A stretch of DNA of 64,000 nucleotides, taken from contig LUJN01000040.1 in the NCBI GenBank assembly GCA_001689445.1, positions 1-64,000 of the forward strand, written 5' to 3'. A program made the position numbers and the translations under genes. The notes below the pieces were generated by a model that was not told where the DNA came from, ran no database searches, and was given only the letters and a program-made list of their open reading frames with translations. This stretch comes from Bacteroidales bacterium M3 (GTDB taxonomy: Bacteria > Bacteroidota > Bacteroidia > Bacteroidales > Muribaculaceae). This document shows, piece by piece, positions 8,636 through 18,677 of the stretch (the first letter of the stretch is position 1; each line of letters begins with the position of its first letter).

Positions 8636-11600
8636 GTGGGACACTGGATAAAAAACACCATCGTGCGCCGCTCGCTCAAGACTTTGATGTGGGTGGTGAT
8701 TGTCTTGCTGATGATTCCTGTGCTGCTCTACGTCCCCTTTGTACAGGATTTTGTGAAGGGGATTGTACTTAAAGAGGTGTCGCGCACTACCGGAATGACG
8801 ATTGCCATCGACCATTTCAGGCTCAAATTCCCGCTGAAGGTCGACCTTGGCGGCATCATGGTGGTGGAGGCCACGGGCGACACAATGGTGACCGCCCGAC
8901 AGGCGGCCGTAGACCTCCATCTGCTGCCGTTGCTGCGTGGCGAGGTGAATATAGCCGGTGCCGACCTTGAGGACGCCTACTACCGCATGGGGACACCCGA
9001 CTCGGTGCTCTACCTGCGGGCGAGGGTACGGTCGTTTGACCTCGACAATTCGAGCATCAACCTGCGCTCATCCTCCATCGACCTCGGCGAGACCACGCTC
9101 TCGGGGGGAGTGATGGACCTGGTGATGCGCCAGGACTCGACCCCCGTGCCTGTCGACACCACAGCCGCGACCCCATGGCGCATCAAGGCAAAGATGGTCA
9201 CGCTGCGAGACATCACATACCGCATGAAGATGATGCCGCTCATCGACTCGCTCGGGGCGCAGGTGAAGATAGCGCAACTCACCGACGGTCTCGTTGACCT
9301 CGCGACACAGCGTATACACGCCGCGTCGCTCTCGGTCGACTCGGTGACAGCCGCCTACCTCACCCCGACAGCCGAATATCTCGCCGCCAACCCGCCGTTG
9401 CCGACACCCGCCGACACCGTGACAGGCGGAAAACTGTGGCTCGTGGAGGCCGAGAAAGTGTCGCTTACCAACGCCGCAGGACTGTATGCCGTGCGCGGGG
9501 CGCGACCTATGGCAGGGCTTGACATGAGCTACCTGCAGGCCGACGGTATAAACATCGAGGTGGACTCGTTCCGCAACCGTGGCCCGGAGATAACCGTGCC
9601 GTTGCGGCGACTCACAGGACGGGAGCGTTGCGGAGTGCAACTTACCGCCTCCGGCACATTCTCGATGGACTCCACGGGGATGTATGCCCGGGGATTTGAC
9701 ATCGCCACGCTCTTTTCCCGCATAAAGCTCGACGCCTCCATGGGTATGGGCGACATGACCACCGACCCGTCGCTGCCACTCACAGTCAACGCCGACGCCA
9801 ATATAGGCATCCCCGACGTGGAGATGATAATGCCCGCGATGCGGCCAATGCTGCGCAACGTGCCGCGATATAACGACCTGCGCGTCAAGGCACGTGCAGG
9901 CGGGACAGCAGGGCGGCTCAATGTCGCCGAGCTCTCGGCGGTATTGCCGGGATATGTCAACGTGGCGATGAAAGGGCGCGTGCTCAACGCCATGGATCCC
10001 AAGCGGCTCGCCGGAGACCTACAGATAGCGGGCCACATCAACAACGTGGACTTCATAAAGCCGACCGTGCTCGACGCCAAACTCGCCAAAGAGGTGAACA
10101 TTCCGCCGATGACCCTCGACGGGCGCATGTCGCTCGCCGGCACGACCTACAAGGGCAACCTGACGGCAACCACCGGCTCGGGACGCCTTGCCCTCGACGG
10201 CTACTGGCAAGGCTCGACCGAAGGTTACGACATCACGCTCTCGACCGACTCGTTCCCCGTCAACTCCTTTATGCCGACCCTCGGCGTAGGCACGGTGACA
10301 GCCGACATCAAGGCACGCGGCCAGCGTCTCGACCCCACATCACCGCAGATGAAGCTCGACGCCGACGCCACCATCCACCATATCGTCTACGACACGCGCC
10401 CCTACCACGACATCCATGCGTGGGCCTCGCTCGACAAGGGACTGATACACGGCGGCATCGTGTCGCTCAACACCTATGCCGACTTTGACATCGAACTTGA
10501 GGGACGCATCGAGGGGGAGACCTACACGTTTGACATCGACGGCGACGTGCGCGACCTAAATCTCGTAGGGCTGAACCTCTCCCCCACCGAGTCGCGCGGC
10601 TCGATGACCCTCCATGCCGACGGCACAGCCACCCCGGCAAAAAGTCTCTACGACGTGAAGTTTGACGTCTCAGATCTCGAATGGCACATGCCCGACACCA
10701 AGATTGCATCCCACAGGCTCGCCGGTACATTCACCGCAACCGACTCCACAACGCTTGCCGACCTCTCGGAGCGCGACCTGAGCGTGAAGTTTGCCGCGTT
10801 CTGTCCTCTCGACACGCTGTTGGGGAGACTGACACGCGTATCGGCCGTACTCGACAGCCAGATGACACAGCGCAAGGTCGATGTCGATGCCTTTCAGCGT
10901 GCCCTCCCCCACTTCAACCTCGCCGTCAACGGCGCGGGCAACAACGTCGTGACCGACTATCTCGCAGGCAGCGACATGGGTCTACAGTCGCTGACACTCA
11001 ACGCCCGCAACGACTCGCTGATAGCCTTCGGTGCACAAGTAGAGGAGTTCCACACCGGCTCGACACGGCTCGACACACTGACTTTCCGCGCCATACAGCA
11101 CGGGAAATTCCTCGTCTACAACGCCACAATGAATAACCGTCGCGGCACGCTCGACGACTTCGCCCACGTCAACGCCCGCGGCTACCTCGCCAACGACAAG
11201 CTCGGCATATTCATCAAGCAACGCAATATAGCCGACTCCATCGGGTTTAACGTCGGTATGCTCGCGACGATGGGCGACTCGATAGTGACGGTGAAATTCA
11301 CCCCCTATCGCCCCACCATCGGCTACAAGCCATGGACAGTCAACGAGGACAACTTCATCACCTACAATCTCTACACGCAGCATGTCGATGCCGACCTGCG
11401 CATGTCGTCGGCACAAAGCAAGCTCAACCTGTACACCGAGCACAACGCCGCGGCCCTCGGACAGGAGGACGTGATATTGCAGATTGCCGACGTGCAGATT
11501 GCCGACTGGCTCTCCTTCTCCCCGTTCGCCCCGCCATTGGCCGGAATACTCTCCACCAATCTGCGCTTTGGCTGGCACGACAAGGCCATTGAGGGTACGG

Positions 11601-13501
11601 GCGACATCACACTCGACAATCTGACCTACGGACGCGAGCGTGTCGGCGACTTCCGCTTTGACCTCGACATCGCCACCACACCCGCCGGAGCCGTAATGGC
11701 ACAAGCCTACCTGATGGTCGACTCAGTGAGGACCGTCTCCATAGAGGGCGCACTCAACGACTCGACCCGCGCCAATCCCTTCAACCTCGACCTGAAGATG
11801 ATACGCTTCCCCCTAAGGGTAGCCAATCCTTTCCTGCCGCAGGGCACGGCATCACTCCGTGGTATGCTCAACGGCGACCTCGACATCACGGGCACACTCA
11901 CCAAGCCGATATTGAACGGCTCGCTGACATTTGACACCGCGTCGGTCAAGGTCAACATGGTGGGCACGTCGTTTGCATTTGACAAGCGTCCCATCCCCAT
12001 CAAGGACAACCTGATAACATTTGACAACTATGCGATCCACGCCATCAACGATAACCCGCTGACCATCAACGGCACGGTCGACATCAGCGACTTTGCCGCA
12101 CCGGTGATGAACCTGATGATGACCGCCCGCGACATGCAGGTAGTGGGCAGCAACAAAGCCAAGGGTGCCGATGTCTACGGCAAGGCGTTCATCGACCTTG
12201 ATGCCTACATATGGGGCGACATGTCCCCGTTGGGTATCAGCGCCTCACTCGACATCCTCCCCGGCACCAATGTGACATACGTCATGACAAGTGCCCAGAG
12301 CGGCACCCTGACAGCGCAGGGCGCAGGCGACATGGTTAGGTTCGTGCAGTTTACCGACTCCCTCGCGATGGCCCGTGCCGACAGTCTCCCGCAGAGCGAC
12401 ATGTCGATGATAATAGATGCGGTGCTCAAGGTGTCGGAAGGCTCGACCATCAACGTCGACCTCTCCACCGACGGACGCAACAAGGCGCAGGTCAAGGGGA
12501 GCGGCACGCTCAACTACACTATGTCGGCACTCGGCGACAGCCGCCTGACAGGACGCTACACCATCGACCAGGGCTTTGTACGCTACACCCCGCCGCTGAT
12601 GTCGGAGAAGCTCTTCAACTTCAACCAGGGGAGCTACGTGGGCTTCAACGGCGACATGATGAACCCCATACTCAACGTGTCGGCAGTGGAGACACTGAAG
12701 ACCAACGTCACACAGGAGGGACAAAACTCCCGTCTCGTCAACTTTGAGATTTCGGTCGATGTCACCGGCACGCTCAACGACATGAACGTGAAATTTGACC
12801 TCGCCACCCGCGATGACATAACGATACAGAACGAGCTTCAGACCATGAGCCCCGACCAGCGCGCCAACCAGGCCATGAATCTGCTGCTGTACAACGTCTA
12901 CACAGGCCCCGGCACAAAGGCCAACGGCAATCTCGCGGGCAACCCGCTGTTCTCATTCCTCGAGTCGCAGATCAACTCTTGGGCGGCCAACAACATCAAG
13001 GGTGTCGACATATCATTCGGCATCGACCAGTACGACAGCACGGTCAACGGCTCCACCTCCACGACGACAAGCTACAGCTACCGCGTGTCCAAGACCCTGT
13101 TTAACGACCGCTTCAAGATTGTTGTCGGCGGCAACTATTCGACCGATGCCGATGCCGACGAGAATTTCTCGCAAAACCTCATCAACGACATCTCATTCGA
13201 GTATATGCTCAACCGCTCCGGCTCGATGTACGTGCGCCTGTTCCGCCATGTGGGATACGAAAGCATACTTGAGGGCGAGGTTACCCAGACAGGCGTGGGA
13301 TTTGTCTACCGACGCAAGCTGCGCACCCTGCGCGACCTGTTCAGGCGTCAAAAGCAGCAGGCACCTGCGCCGCTGCCTATGACCGAGCCTGTCGCCCCGC
13401 AGGACGACAACCGGGCGGCAAGACGCGATGACGCCATAGTACCTGCGGACACGACCGCCACCATGCACCAACCAAAACATCCCGACAATGAAACCAAATA
13501 A
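8636..13501 (+). CDS. tamB: Translocation and assembly module protein TamB
   Basis: TamB/AsmA-like proteins span the periplasm as a hydrophobic beta-groove and are implicated in phospholipid transport and outer-membrane protein assembly. This 1621-residue product has one N-terminal membrane anchor (about residues 15-38) followed by very long repetitive beta-strand sequence and the conserved TamB C-terminal domain (about residues 1150-1560). The family's usual length is 1200-1700. A GTG at 8636 starts the reading frame. The end is extended by a Pro/Asp-rich tail. The stop overlaps the start of the next gene by 14 bases, as expected for translationally coupled tamB-tamL. Confidence 0.92.
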   Translation: MGHWIKNTIVRRSLKTLMWVVIVLLMIPVLLYVPFVQDFVKGIVLKEVSRTTGMTIAIDHFRLKFPLKVDLGGIMVVEATGDTMVTARQAAVDLHLLPLLRGEVNIAGADLEDAYYRMGTPDSVLYLRARVRSFDLDNSSINLRSSSIDLGETTLSGGVMDLVMRQDSTPVPVDTTAATPWRIKAKMVTLRDITYRMKMMPLIDSLGAQVKIAQLTDGLVDLATQRIHAASLSVDSVTAAYLTPTAEYLAANPPLPTPADTVTGGKLWLVEAEKVSLTNAAGLYAVRGARPMAGLDMSYLQADGINIEVDSFRNRGPEITVPLRRLTGRERCGVQLTASGTFSMDSTGMYARGFDIATLFSRIKLDASMGMGDMTTDPSLPLTVNADANIGIPDVEMIMPAMRPMLRNVPRYNDLRVKARAGGTAGRLNVAELSAVLPGYVNVAMKGRVLNAMDPKRLAGDLQIAGHINNVDFIKPTVLDAKLAKEVNIPPMTLDGRMSLAGTTYKGNLTATTGSGRLALDGYWQGSTEGYDITLSTDSFPVNSFMPTLGVGTVTADIKARGQRLDPTSPQMKLDADATIHHIVYDTRPYHDIHAWASLDKGLIHGGIVSLNTYADFDIELEGRIEGETYTFDIDGDVRDLNLVGLNLSPTESRGSMTLHADGTATPAKSLYDVKFDVSDLEWHMPDTKIASHRLAGTFTATDSTTLADLSERDLSVKFAAFCPLDTLLGRLTRVSAVLDSQMTQRKVDVDAFQRALPHFNLAVNGAGNNVVTDYLAGSDMGLQSLTLNARNDSLIAFGAQVEEFHTGSTRLDTLTFRAIQHGKFLVYNATMNNRRGTLDDFAHVNARGYLANDKLGIFIKQRNIADSIGFNVGMLATMGDSIVTVKFTPYRPTIGYKPWTVNEDNFITYNLYTQHVDADLRMSSAQSKLNLYTEHNAAALGQEDVILQIADVQIADWLSFSPFAPPLAGILSTNLRFGWHDKAIEGTGDITLDNLTYGRERVGDFRFDLDIATTPAGAVMAQAYLMVDSVRTVSIEGALNDSTRANPFNLDLKMIRFPLRVANPFLPQGTASLRGMLNGDLDITGTLTKPILNGSLTFDTASVKVNMVGTSFAFDKRPIPIKDNLITFDNYAIHAINDNPLTINGTVDISDFAAPVMNLMMTARDMQVVGSNKAKGADVYGKAFIDLDAYIWGDMSPLGISASLDILPGTNVTYVMTSAQSGTLTAQGAGDMVRFVQFTDSLAMARADSLPQSDMSMIIDAVLKVSEGSTINVDLSTDGRNKAQVKGSGTLNYTMSALGDSRLTGRYTIDQGFVRYTPPLMSEKLFNFNQGSYVGFNGDMMNPILNVSAVETLKTNVTQEGQNSRLVNFEISVDVTGTLNDMNVKFDLATRDDITIQNELQTMSPDQRANQAMNLLLYNVYTGPGTKANGNLAGNPLFSFLESQINSWAANNIKGVDISFGIDQYDSTVNGSTSTTTSYSYRVSKTLFNDRFKIVVGGNYSTDADADENFSQNLINDISFEYMLNRSGSMYVRLFRHVGYESILEGEVTQTGVGFVYRRKLRTLRDLFRRQKQQAPAPLPMTEPVAPQDDNRAARRDDAIVPADTTATMHQPKHPDNETK

Positions 13502-15797
13502 CGCCATATACGCTCTCCTTACAGCCTTGATGCTGCCGCTGCTGCTCGCATCGTGCTCGACCACCAAGCGTCTCGGGCCTGATGAGATACTCTACACGGG
13601 CGTGAAGAAGGTGCAGATTACCGGGCCCGATGACGGCAAGCTCCCCATCGTGCCGGGTGCCAAGAGCGCCATTTCCGATGCGGTCAACGTGGCGCCCAAC
13701 AATTCGCTCATATCGCCCTACATACGCTACCCGTTCCCCATCGGGCTATGGGTCTATAACAACTGGAACGATCCGGGCAAAGGCTTCAAACACTGGCTCT
13801 ACAACAAGCTCGTCGAGGAACCGGTGCTCATCTCCGATGTGCGCCCCGAGCTGCGAACAAAGATGATTGACGACATACTCGACAACCACGGGTATTTCCG
13901 TGGCAACGCCTCCTACGAGCTTGTGCAGGGCAAGAACAAGAAAAAGGCCCGCATCCTCTACAAGGTCAACTCCGGGCCTGTGTACACCCTCGACTCGATA
14001 TACCTGCTACCCGACACCTGCGACCTCTATCACCAGATTGACTCTGTGGCCTCCCGCAGCCCCTACCTCCAGACGGGCGCGCAATATGACACCGACTCGC
14101 TGAGTGCCGAGCGCATACGCATCACCAACGTGCTGCGCAACCGTGGCTACTACTTCTTCAAGCCCGACTATATCGAGTATCTCGCCGACTCGACCGTAGG
14201 GCCACAGCGCATAGCTATGAAGCTCACCGTTGCGTCAAACACCCCTCGCGAGGCATTGAGACGCTACCGCACGGGCAACGTGACCGTCTATATCAACCGC
14301 AACCAGGGGGGTGGCACTCCCGAGACATTCGAGACTCCGCGCGCCAAGGTCGTGCAGATGATGCCCTCACGCCTGAGACGCGGCATCATCGGGGAGTGTG
14401 TCACGTTCCGCAAAGGCCGCTACTTCTCGGTGCGCAACATGAACCGCACGCAGACCTACCTCTCGCGCCTCGGTATATTCAACGCCATTAACATGGTGGT
14501 GATGCCCGACACCGTGGCGGGAAGCGACATGCTCGACGTGGCGATAGAGTGCACGTTCGACACGCCGCTTGAGGCGAGCATCGAGGCAAACGTATCGTCA
14601 AAGTCAAACAGCTACATCGGCCCGGGCATCACGCTCGGACTCACCAACCGCAACCTCTTCGGCGGCGGAGAGCAACTCAACGTGAGCCTCACCGGCTCAT
14701 ACGAATGGGCCACGGGTGGAGCCAAGGGGGAGGACAAGTCGGTATTCAACTCTTACGAAATAGGGCTTCAGGCATCGCTGTCGTTCCCACGTCTGCTTGC
14801 CCCGCGATTTGTCCCCCGCACGCGCCGCTATGTCAACTGGACGCGCATCACGCTCAACGCCGACCTGCTCAACCGCCCCCACTACTTCAAGATGGCACAG
14901 TTTTCCACGTCGTTCAACTACGACTGGAAGCCCACCCGCAACACGTCGAGCACCCTCACCCTGCTGAAGCTCACCTACACCAAGCTGCTCCACCGCACAG
15001 AGGTGTTCGACTCCATTATGGATGCCAATCCGGCCGTCGCGCTGAGTTTCCGCAACCAATTTATCCCCCAGATGGCCTACAGCTACGTGTGGCAACGGAC
15101 ATTCGACCCCGACAACCAGCTCAACTGGCAGTTTACCGTCGCCGAGGCCGGCAACATCTTCTGGGCCGCATGGCGCGCCTGTGGTGTCAAAGGGGAGAAG
15201 AAGCTGTTCGGGATGCCGTTCTCACAGTTTGTCAAGGGCACGACCCAGCTTGTCTACTCGCGCCGTCTCGGCCGGGGCGACCATTGGCTCGTGACACGCG
15301 GTGCGGTCGGGGCGGCACATGCTTACGGCAATGCCAGCCAGGTGCCCTACAGCGAGCAGTTCTATGTCGGCGGAGCCAATTCGGTGAGGGCGTTTACCGT
15401 GCGCTCACTCGGCCCGGGGAGCTACCGTCCGCCACAAGACTCGTCAAACGGCTACTTCGACCAGACGGGTACATTCAAGTTTGAGTTCAACGTCGAGTAC
15501 CGCTTCCCGATATTCGGCCCGCTGCACGGGGCAGTGTTCTTTGATGCAGGCAATGTGTGGCTTCTGAAGAACGACCCGATGCGCCCCGGTGGACTGCTGC
15601 AGGCCAAGACATTCCTGCGCGACCTCGCTACAGGCACGGGCGTCGGGCTGCGGTTTGACATCGGCATGATGGTGATACGCGGCGACCTCGGAATCGGCAT
15701 CCACGCCCCCTACGCCACCTCGCGCCACGGCTACTACAACATGGAATCCTTCGGCAAGAGCCTCGCTTTCCATCTCGCCATCGGCTACCCGTTCTAA
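13488..15797 (+). CDS. tamL: TamL, BamA-family outer membrane lipoprotein
   Basis: This is the outer-membrane partner of TamB in Bacteroidota, a BamA/Omp85 homologue carrying a lipid anchor. Sequence support: a signal peptide with lipobox LLASC (Cys about residue 23), POTRA-like region (about 60-350), and a C-terminal 16-strand barrel with typical Omp85 strands, including the GxExxxxVRGF-like segment GGANSVRAF around residue 628 and a final aromatic residue. Length 769. It overlaps tamB by 14 bases and is followed by a convergent gene whose stop lies 14 bases away. Confidence 0.9.
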   Translation: MKPNNAIYALLTALMLPLLLASCSTTKRLGPDEILYTGVKKVQITGPDDGKLPIVPGAKSAISDAVNVAPNNSLISPYIRYPFPIGLWVYNNWNDPGKGFKHWLYNKLVEEPVLISDVRPELRTKMIDDILDNHGYFRGNASYELVQGKNKKKARILYKVNSGPVYTLDSIYLLPDTCDLYHQIDSVASRSPYLQTGAQYDTDSLSAERIRITNVLRNRGYYFFKPDYIEYLADSTVGPQRIAMKLTVASNTPREALRRYRTGNVTVYINRNQGGGTPETFETPRAKVVQMMPSRLRRGIIGECVTFRKGRYFSVRNMNRTQTYLSRLGIFNAINMVVMPDTVAGSDMLDVAIECTFDTPLEASIEANVSSKSNSYIGPGITLGLTNRNLFGGGEQLNVSLTGSYEWATGGAKGEDKSVFNSYEIGLQASLSFPRLLAPRFVPRTRRYVNWTRITLNADLLNRPHYFKMAQFSTSFNYDWKPTRNTSSTLTLLKLTYTKLLHRTEVFDSIMDANPAVALSFRNQFIPQMAYSYVWQRTFDPDNQLNWQFTVAEAGNIFWAAWRACGVKGEKKLFGMPFSQFVKGTTQLVYSRRLGRGDHWLVTRGAVGAAHAYGNASQVPYSEQFYVGGANSVRAFTVRSLGPGSYRPPQDSSNGYFDQTGTFKFEFNVEYRFPIFGPLHGAVFFDAGNVWLLKNDPMRPGGLLQAKTFLRDLATGTGVGLRFDIGMMVIRGDLGIGIHAPYATSRHGYYNMESFGKSLAFHLAIGYPF

Positions 15798-15811
15798 CAG
15801 GCTGCTACTAA

Positions 15812-16810
15812 TTACCCTTGATTCCCTTTGGTCTTAGCATTGAGGGCCTTGATTGTGTCGAGATAGGCTCGCTCCACGGGCGACAGCTCACGTACTTGGA
15901 AACGGCGGTATTCCTGTTCGGCTTTCTCCATTGCCTGTTGGTGACTTACAGTGCCAGGGCCGTCAAGCAATGCCTCTCCTGTCGAGGAGAGTATATTGTC
16001 AAGCTGCTGCACATAGTCGCTCATATACATAGGCTTACGGCGCATCGCCTGAATCTCGGCAAAGTCGAAATATCCCGAGACAAGGTTGTTAAGTATCTTC
16101 AGTTCCTCCTCACTGAGATAGTTTTTCGCAATTTTCGCATCACGCAATGTCGGATGGTCTCCCTTGAATGATGTGAGGCCCATCAATGGAGTTTCGGCAT
16201 TTGCACGACTGAAAATCACCTCGGCTGCCGTATGGCCGTGCGCGGCAAAATGAAGCTTATTCTGCACTATCTTGAAAAACTCGACCGATATGTCGGAACG
16301 GGGGTCATAATCGACAGCGGTCGCATAGAGGTCAAGGACTTGGCGATACATCACCTTTTCAGAACTGCGTATATCACGTATGCGGTCGAGGAGTTCCCGC
16401 CAATAAGCGCCTCCACCGTTGCCTTTCAGCCGCTCATCGTCCATCGTAAAGCCCTTTATGATGTATTCCTTAAGTCGCTCGGTGGCCCATCGCCTGAAAT
16501 GGGTAGCGATAACCGACCTAATCCTGTAGCCCAAGGAAATAATCATGTCGAGGTTGTAGAACGTTATATTGTAGTTTTTTCCATCTGAAGCAGTTGTTCG
16601 GAATTTCCGAACAACTGAACACTCATCAAGCTCTCCATCCTCAAATATATGCTTAATATGCTCACTCACATTGGCCTTGCTTGTATGATATAGCTCACAT
16701 AACTGTTGCTGTGACAGCCATACGGTATCGCCTGTGAATTTTACCTCAATGCGGGTGTCTCCATCCTCGCCTTGATAGATTATTATCTGATTGTTTTCGT
16801 CCATGTTCAT
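15812..16810 (-). CDS. RhuM family protein
   Basis: A 332-residue member of the RhuM (virulence RhuM) family, named from a Salmonella pathogenicity-island gene; the molecular activity is not established. The N-terminal third contains the family core with TVWLSQQQLCELY, a helix-turn-helix-like segment (KANVSEHIKHIF) and the NITFYNLDMIISLGYRI block. The C-terminal part contains a Fic/Doc-like element with HGHTAAEVIF and NYLSEEELKILNN. Such genes are usually accessory. It lies 18 bases downstream of an HD-domain gene on the same strand, so the two are probably co-transcribed. MNM at the start leaves a choice between 16810 and 16804. Confidence 0.88.
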   Translation of the reverse strand: MNMDENNQIIIYQGEDGDTRIEVKFTGDTVWLSQQQLCELYHTSKANVSEHIKHIFEDGELDECSVVRKFRTTASDGKNYNITFYNLDMIISLGYRIRSVIATHFRRWATERLKEYIIKGFTMDDERLKGNGGGAYWRELLDRIRDIRSSEKVMYRQVLDLYATAVDYDPRSDISVEFFKIVQNKLHFAAHGHTAAEVIFSRANAETPLMGLTSFKGDHPTLRDAKIAKNYLSEEELKILNNLVSGYFDFAEIQAMRRKPMYMSDYVQQLDNILSSTGEALLDGPGTVSHQQAMEKAEQEYRRFQVRELSPVERAYLDTIKALNAKTKGNQG

Positions 16811-16828
16811 CTTTATTGCATTAGGTAT

Positions 16829-17380
16829 TCAATTTTTGGGCTGGTGGAAGAGGGCGGCGAGGGCGTCAAAGCGGGCGAGGGTCGCCGCGCCGTGGCGGCC
16901 GAGGGAGGAGCGCACGTCGCCAAATGGCTTTTGGGTCATGTCGCCACCCTTGGAGAAAAATTTGTCGGCGTAGCATATCAGTTTTTCAAGCAAGGTTTCA
17001 GGAAGCAAATCTCGAGGTTGCAGCGGCAGCTGCTGCTCAACAATCTCCTGTGCGGTCAGCCCGGTGCCCGTATGACGCTCTGCCACGCGGGCAAACAGCT
17101 CATTGACCCCCTCCCGGCGCAGCAGGTCGGCACCGAGTGTCCCGTGGGCTATATACGGGGCATCGCCGTGACACCCGATGGAGGGCGCATGTGTCATGAA
17201 GATGCCTATATCGTGGAGCATCGCGGCCGCCTCGACATCACCCTCGTCAAGGGGGAGACGACACTCGCGGGCTATGCTGAGAGCCATATCGGCCACCTGC
17301 CGTGAATGACGCAACAATATCTCACGGGCAGGATGACCCACGGGATAATATTTGTCGATAATATGTTGGTAGTCTATCAT
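16829..17380 (-). CDS. HD-domain phosphohydrolase
   Basis: A 183-residue single-domain HD protein. The metal-binding HD doublet is visible in AAMLHDIGIFM, preceded by a conserved His in LLRHSRQVADMA and followed by His residues in APSIGCHGDAPYIAHG and VAERHTGTG, the pattern of metal-dependent phosphohydrolases acting on nucleotides or phosphate esters. The substrate is unknown. The start is set at the ATG at 17380 (MIDYQHIIDKYY), because the upstream frame crosses a GC-rich repeat and does not look coding. It precedes the RhuM gene by 18 bases. Confidence 0.85.
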   Translation of the reverse strand: MIDYQHIIDKYYPVGHPAREILLRHSRQVADMALSIARECRLPLDEGDVEAAAMLHDIGIFMTHAPSIGCHGDAPYIAHGTLGADLLRREGVNELFARVAERHTGTGLTAQEIVEQQLPLQPRDLLPETLLEKLICYADKFFSKGGDMTQKPFGDVRSSLGRHGAATLARFDALAALFHQPKN

Positions 17381-17393
17381 TTTTGTAAAATAT

Positions 17394-17419
17394 GTAGGGG
17401 CGCGACCTTTCGCGACCAT
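17394..17419. repeat. Dispersed GTAGGGGCGC-type repeat copy
   Basis: Starts with GTAGGGGCGC, the same ten bases as the arms of the inverted repeat at 62745-62873, and continues with a direct repeat of the heptamer CGCGACC. It sits just upstream of the HD gene. Confidence 0.45.
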
Positions 17420-17451
17420 ACTGCAAGGAGAAATATCTCAATTAATCAAAA

Positions 17452-17480
17452 AGCGGGGCAATCTGACGAATTGCCCCGCT
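17452..17480 (-). terminator. Intrinsic terminator of ilvE
   Basis: A perfect 11-base stem (AGCGGGGCAAT / ATTGCCCCGCT) with a CTGACGA loop. On the minus strand it is followed by TTTTTG, directly after the ilvE stop at 17512. Confidence 0.85.
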
Positions 17481-17511
17481 CTTGTTTAGTGTATTAATAA
17501 TATGCCTGTTA

Positions 17512-18534
17512 TCAGTCGATGATGGTGTTCCAGCCGTGAATGTCCTCCTCCTCGCCGAGCTGTATGGCCCGGAGCTTGTTGTAGAGGGCGGTGGTAACAG
17601 GGCCTGGCTGTCCGTCACGCGAGATGACATATTTCTTGCCGGTGTCGAGGTCGTCGATTTCTCCGACAGGCGAAGCGACGGCTGCCGTGCCGCAGGCTGC
17701 TGCCTCATCAATGGTCTCAAGCTCCTCAAGCGGAATATGGCGGCTCTCCACCTCGATGCCCATGTCGCGGGCAAGCTGCTGGAGGCTCATGTTGGTTATC
17801 GAGGGGAGGATTGACTCGGAGGCGGGAGTGATATACTTGCCCTCCTTGATGGCAAAAAAGTTGGCGGGACCGCACTCATCAAGATACTTCTTCTCCTTGG
17901 GGTCGAGATAGAGCACAGCCGAGTAGCCAAGTTCGTGGGCATGCTCGCCGGCAGAGAGCGACGCGGCATAGTTGCCGCCGACCTTCCAGCGGCCTGTGCC
18001 CTTGGGGGCAACGCGGTCATACTCGCGCATTATGCATATGTTGGTGGGCTTGAAGCCCCCCTTGAAGTACGGGCCAACGGGTGTTACAAGTATGAGGAAC
18101 AGGTACTCCGAGGCAGGTTTCACACCCACCTGTGCCGAGATGCCTATCTCAAGAGGACGGATGTATAGCGACGCGCCACTGCCGTAGGGAGGCACGAAAC
18201 GTTCGTTGAGCTTCACAACCTTCATCACCATCTCGCGGAAAAGCTCAATAGTGAGCGGAGCCATCTTGATGCCCTTTGCCGACTCGATGATACGCTTGGC
18301 GTTCTCCTCAAGACGGAAGACTCGCACCTTGCCATCCTTACCACGGAAAGCCTTCAGCCCTTCAAAAATCTCCTGTCCGTAGTGGAGGGCGGTAGCGGCT
18401 ATGTGGAGGTTGATGGTCTCGGACGAGGAAACTTCAATCTCGCCCCATTTGCCGTCGCGGTAATAGCAACGCACATTGTAGTCGGTAGGGATATATCCAA
18501 ATGAGAGATTACCCCAGTCTAATTCTTTGCTCAT
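17512..18534 (-). CDS. ilvE: Branched-chain amino acid aminotransferase
   Basis: A PLP enzyme of fold type IV that interconverts Leu/Ile/Val and their 2-oxo acids using glutamate/2-oxoglutarate. The 340-residue length and the motifs fit the IlvE class II group: an N-terminal FEGLKAFRGKDG block, the cofactor lysine in RWKVGGNYAAS (about residue 185), and DECGPANFFAI and GTAAVASPVGEI near the C-terminus. It is monocistronic with its own terminator at 17452-17480. The ATG at 18534 gives the standard N-terminus. Confidence 0.93.
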   Translation of the reverse strand: MSKELDWGNLSFGYIPTDYNVRCYYRDGKWGEIEVSSSETINLHIAATALHYGQEIFEGLKAFRGKDGKVRVFRLEENAKRIIESAKGIKMAPLTIELFREMVMKVVKLNERFVPPYGSGASLYIRPLEIGISAQVGVKPASEYLFLILVTPVGPYFKGGFKPTNICIMREYDRVAPKGTGRWKVGGNYAASLSAGEHAHELGYSAVLYLDPKEKKYLDECGPANFFAIKEGKYITPASESILPSITNMSLQQLARDMGIEVESRHIPLEELETIDEAAACGTAAVASPVGEIDDLDTGKKYVISRDGQPGPVTTALYNKLRAIQLGEEEDIHGWNTIID

Positions 18535-18644
18535 ATCTACTCTCCTTTAGAGTCTGTTTAGGATTTCTTCTTGTTTATTTTGCGAAATTACCACTTTTTC
18601 ATTGAAAAATCGGCATTTGGCTACTATTTTTTGCACGAATACCA

Positions 18645-18652
18645 TATCTTTG
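18645..18652 (+). promoter_or_regulatory. Promoter -7 element
   Basis: TATCTTTG, 26 bases before the start at 18678. No -33 TTTG is found at the usual spacing; TTTG occurs at 18616 (25-base spacer) and 18630 (11-base). Confidence 0.5.
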
Positions 18653-18677
18653 TGTAAGTTTGTAAGACAACAAAACC

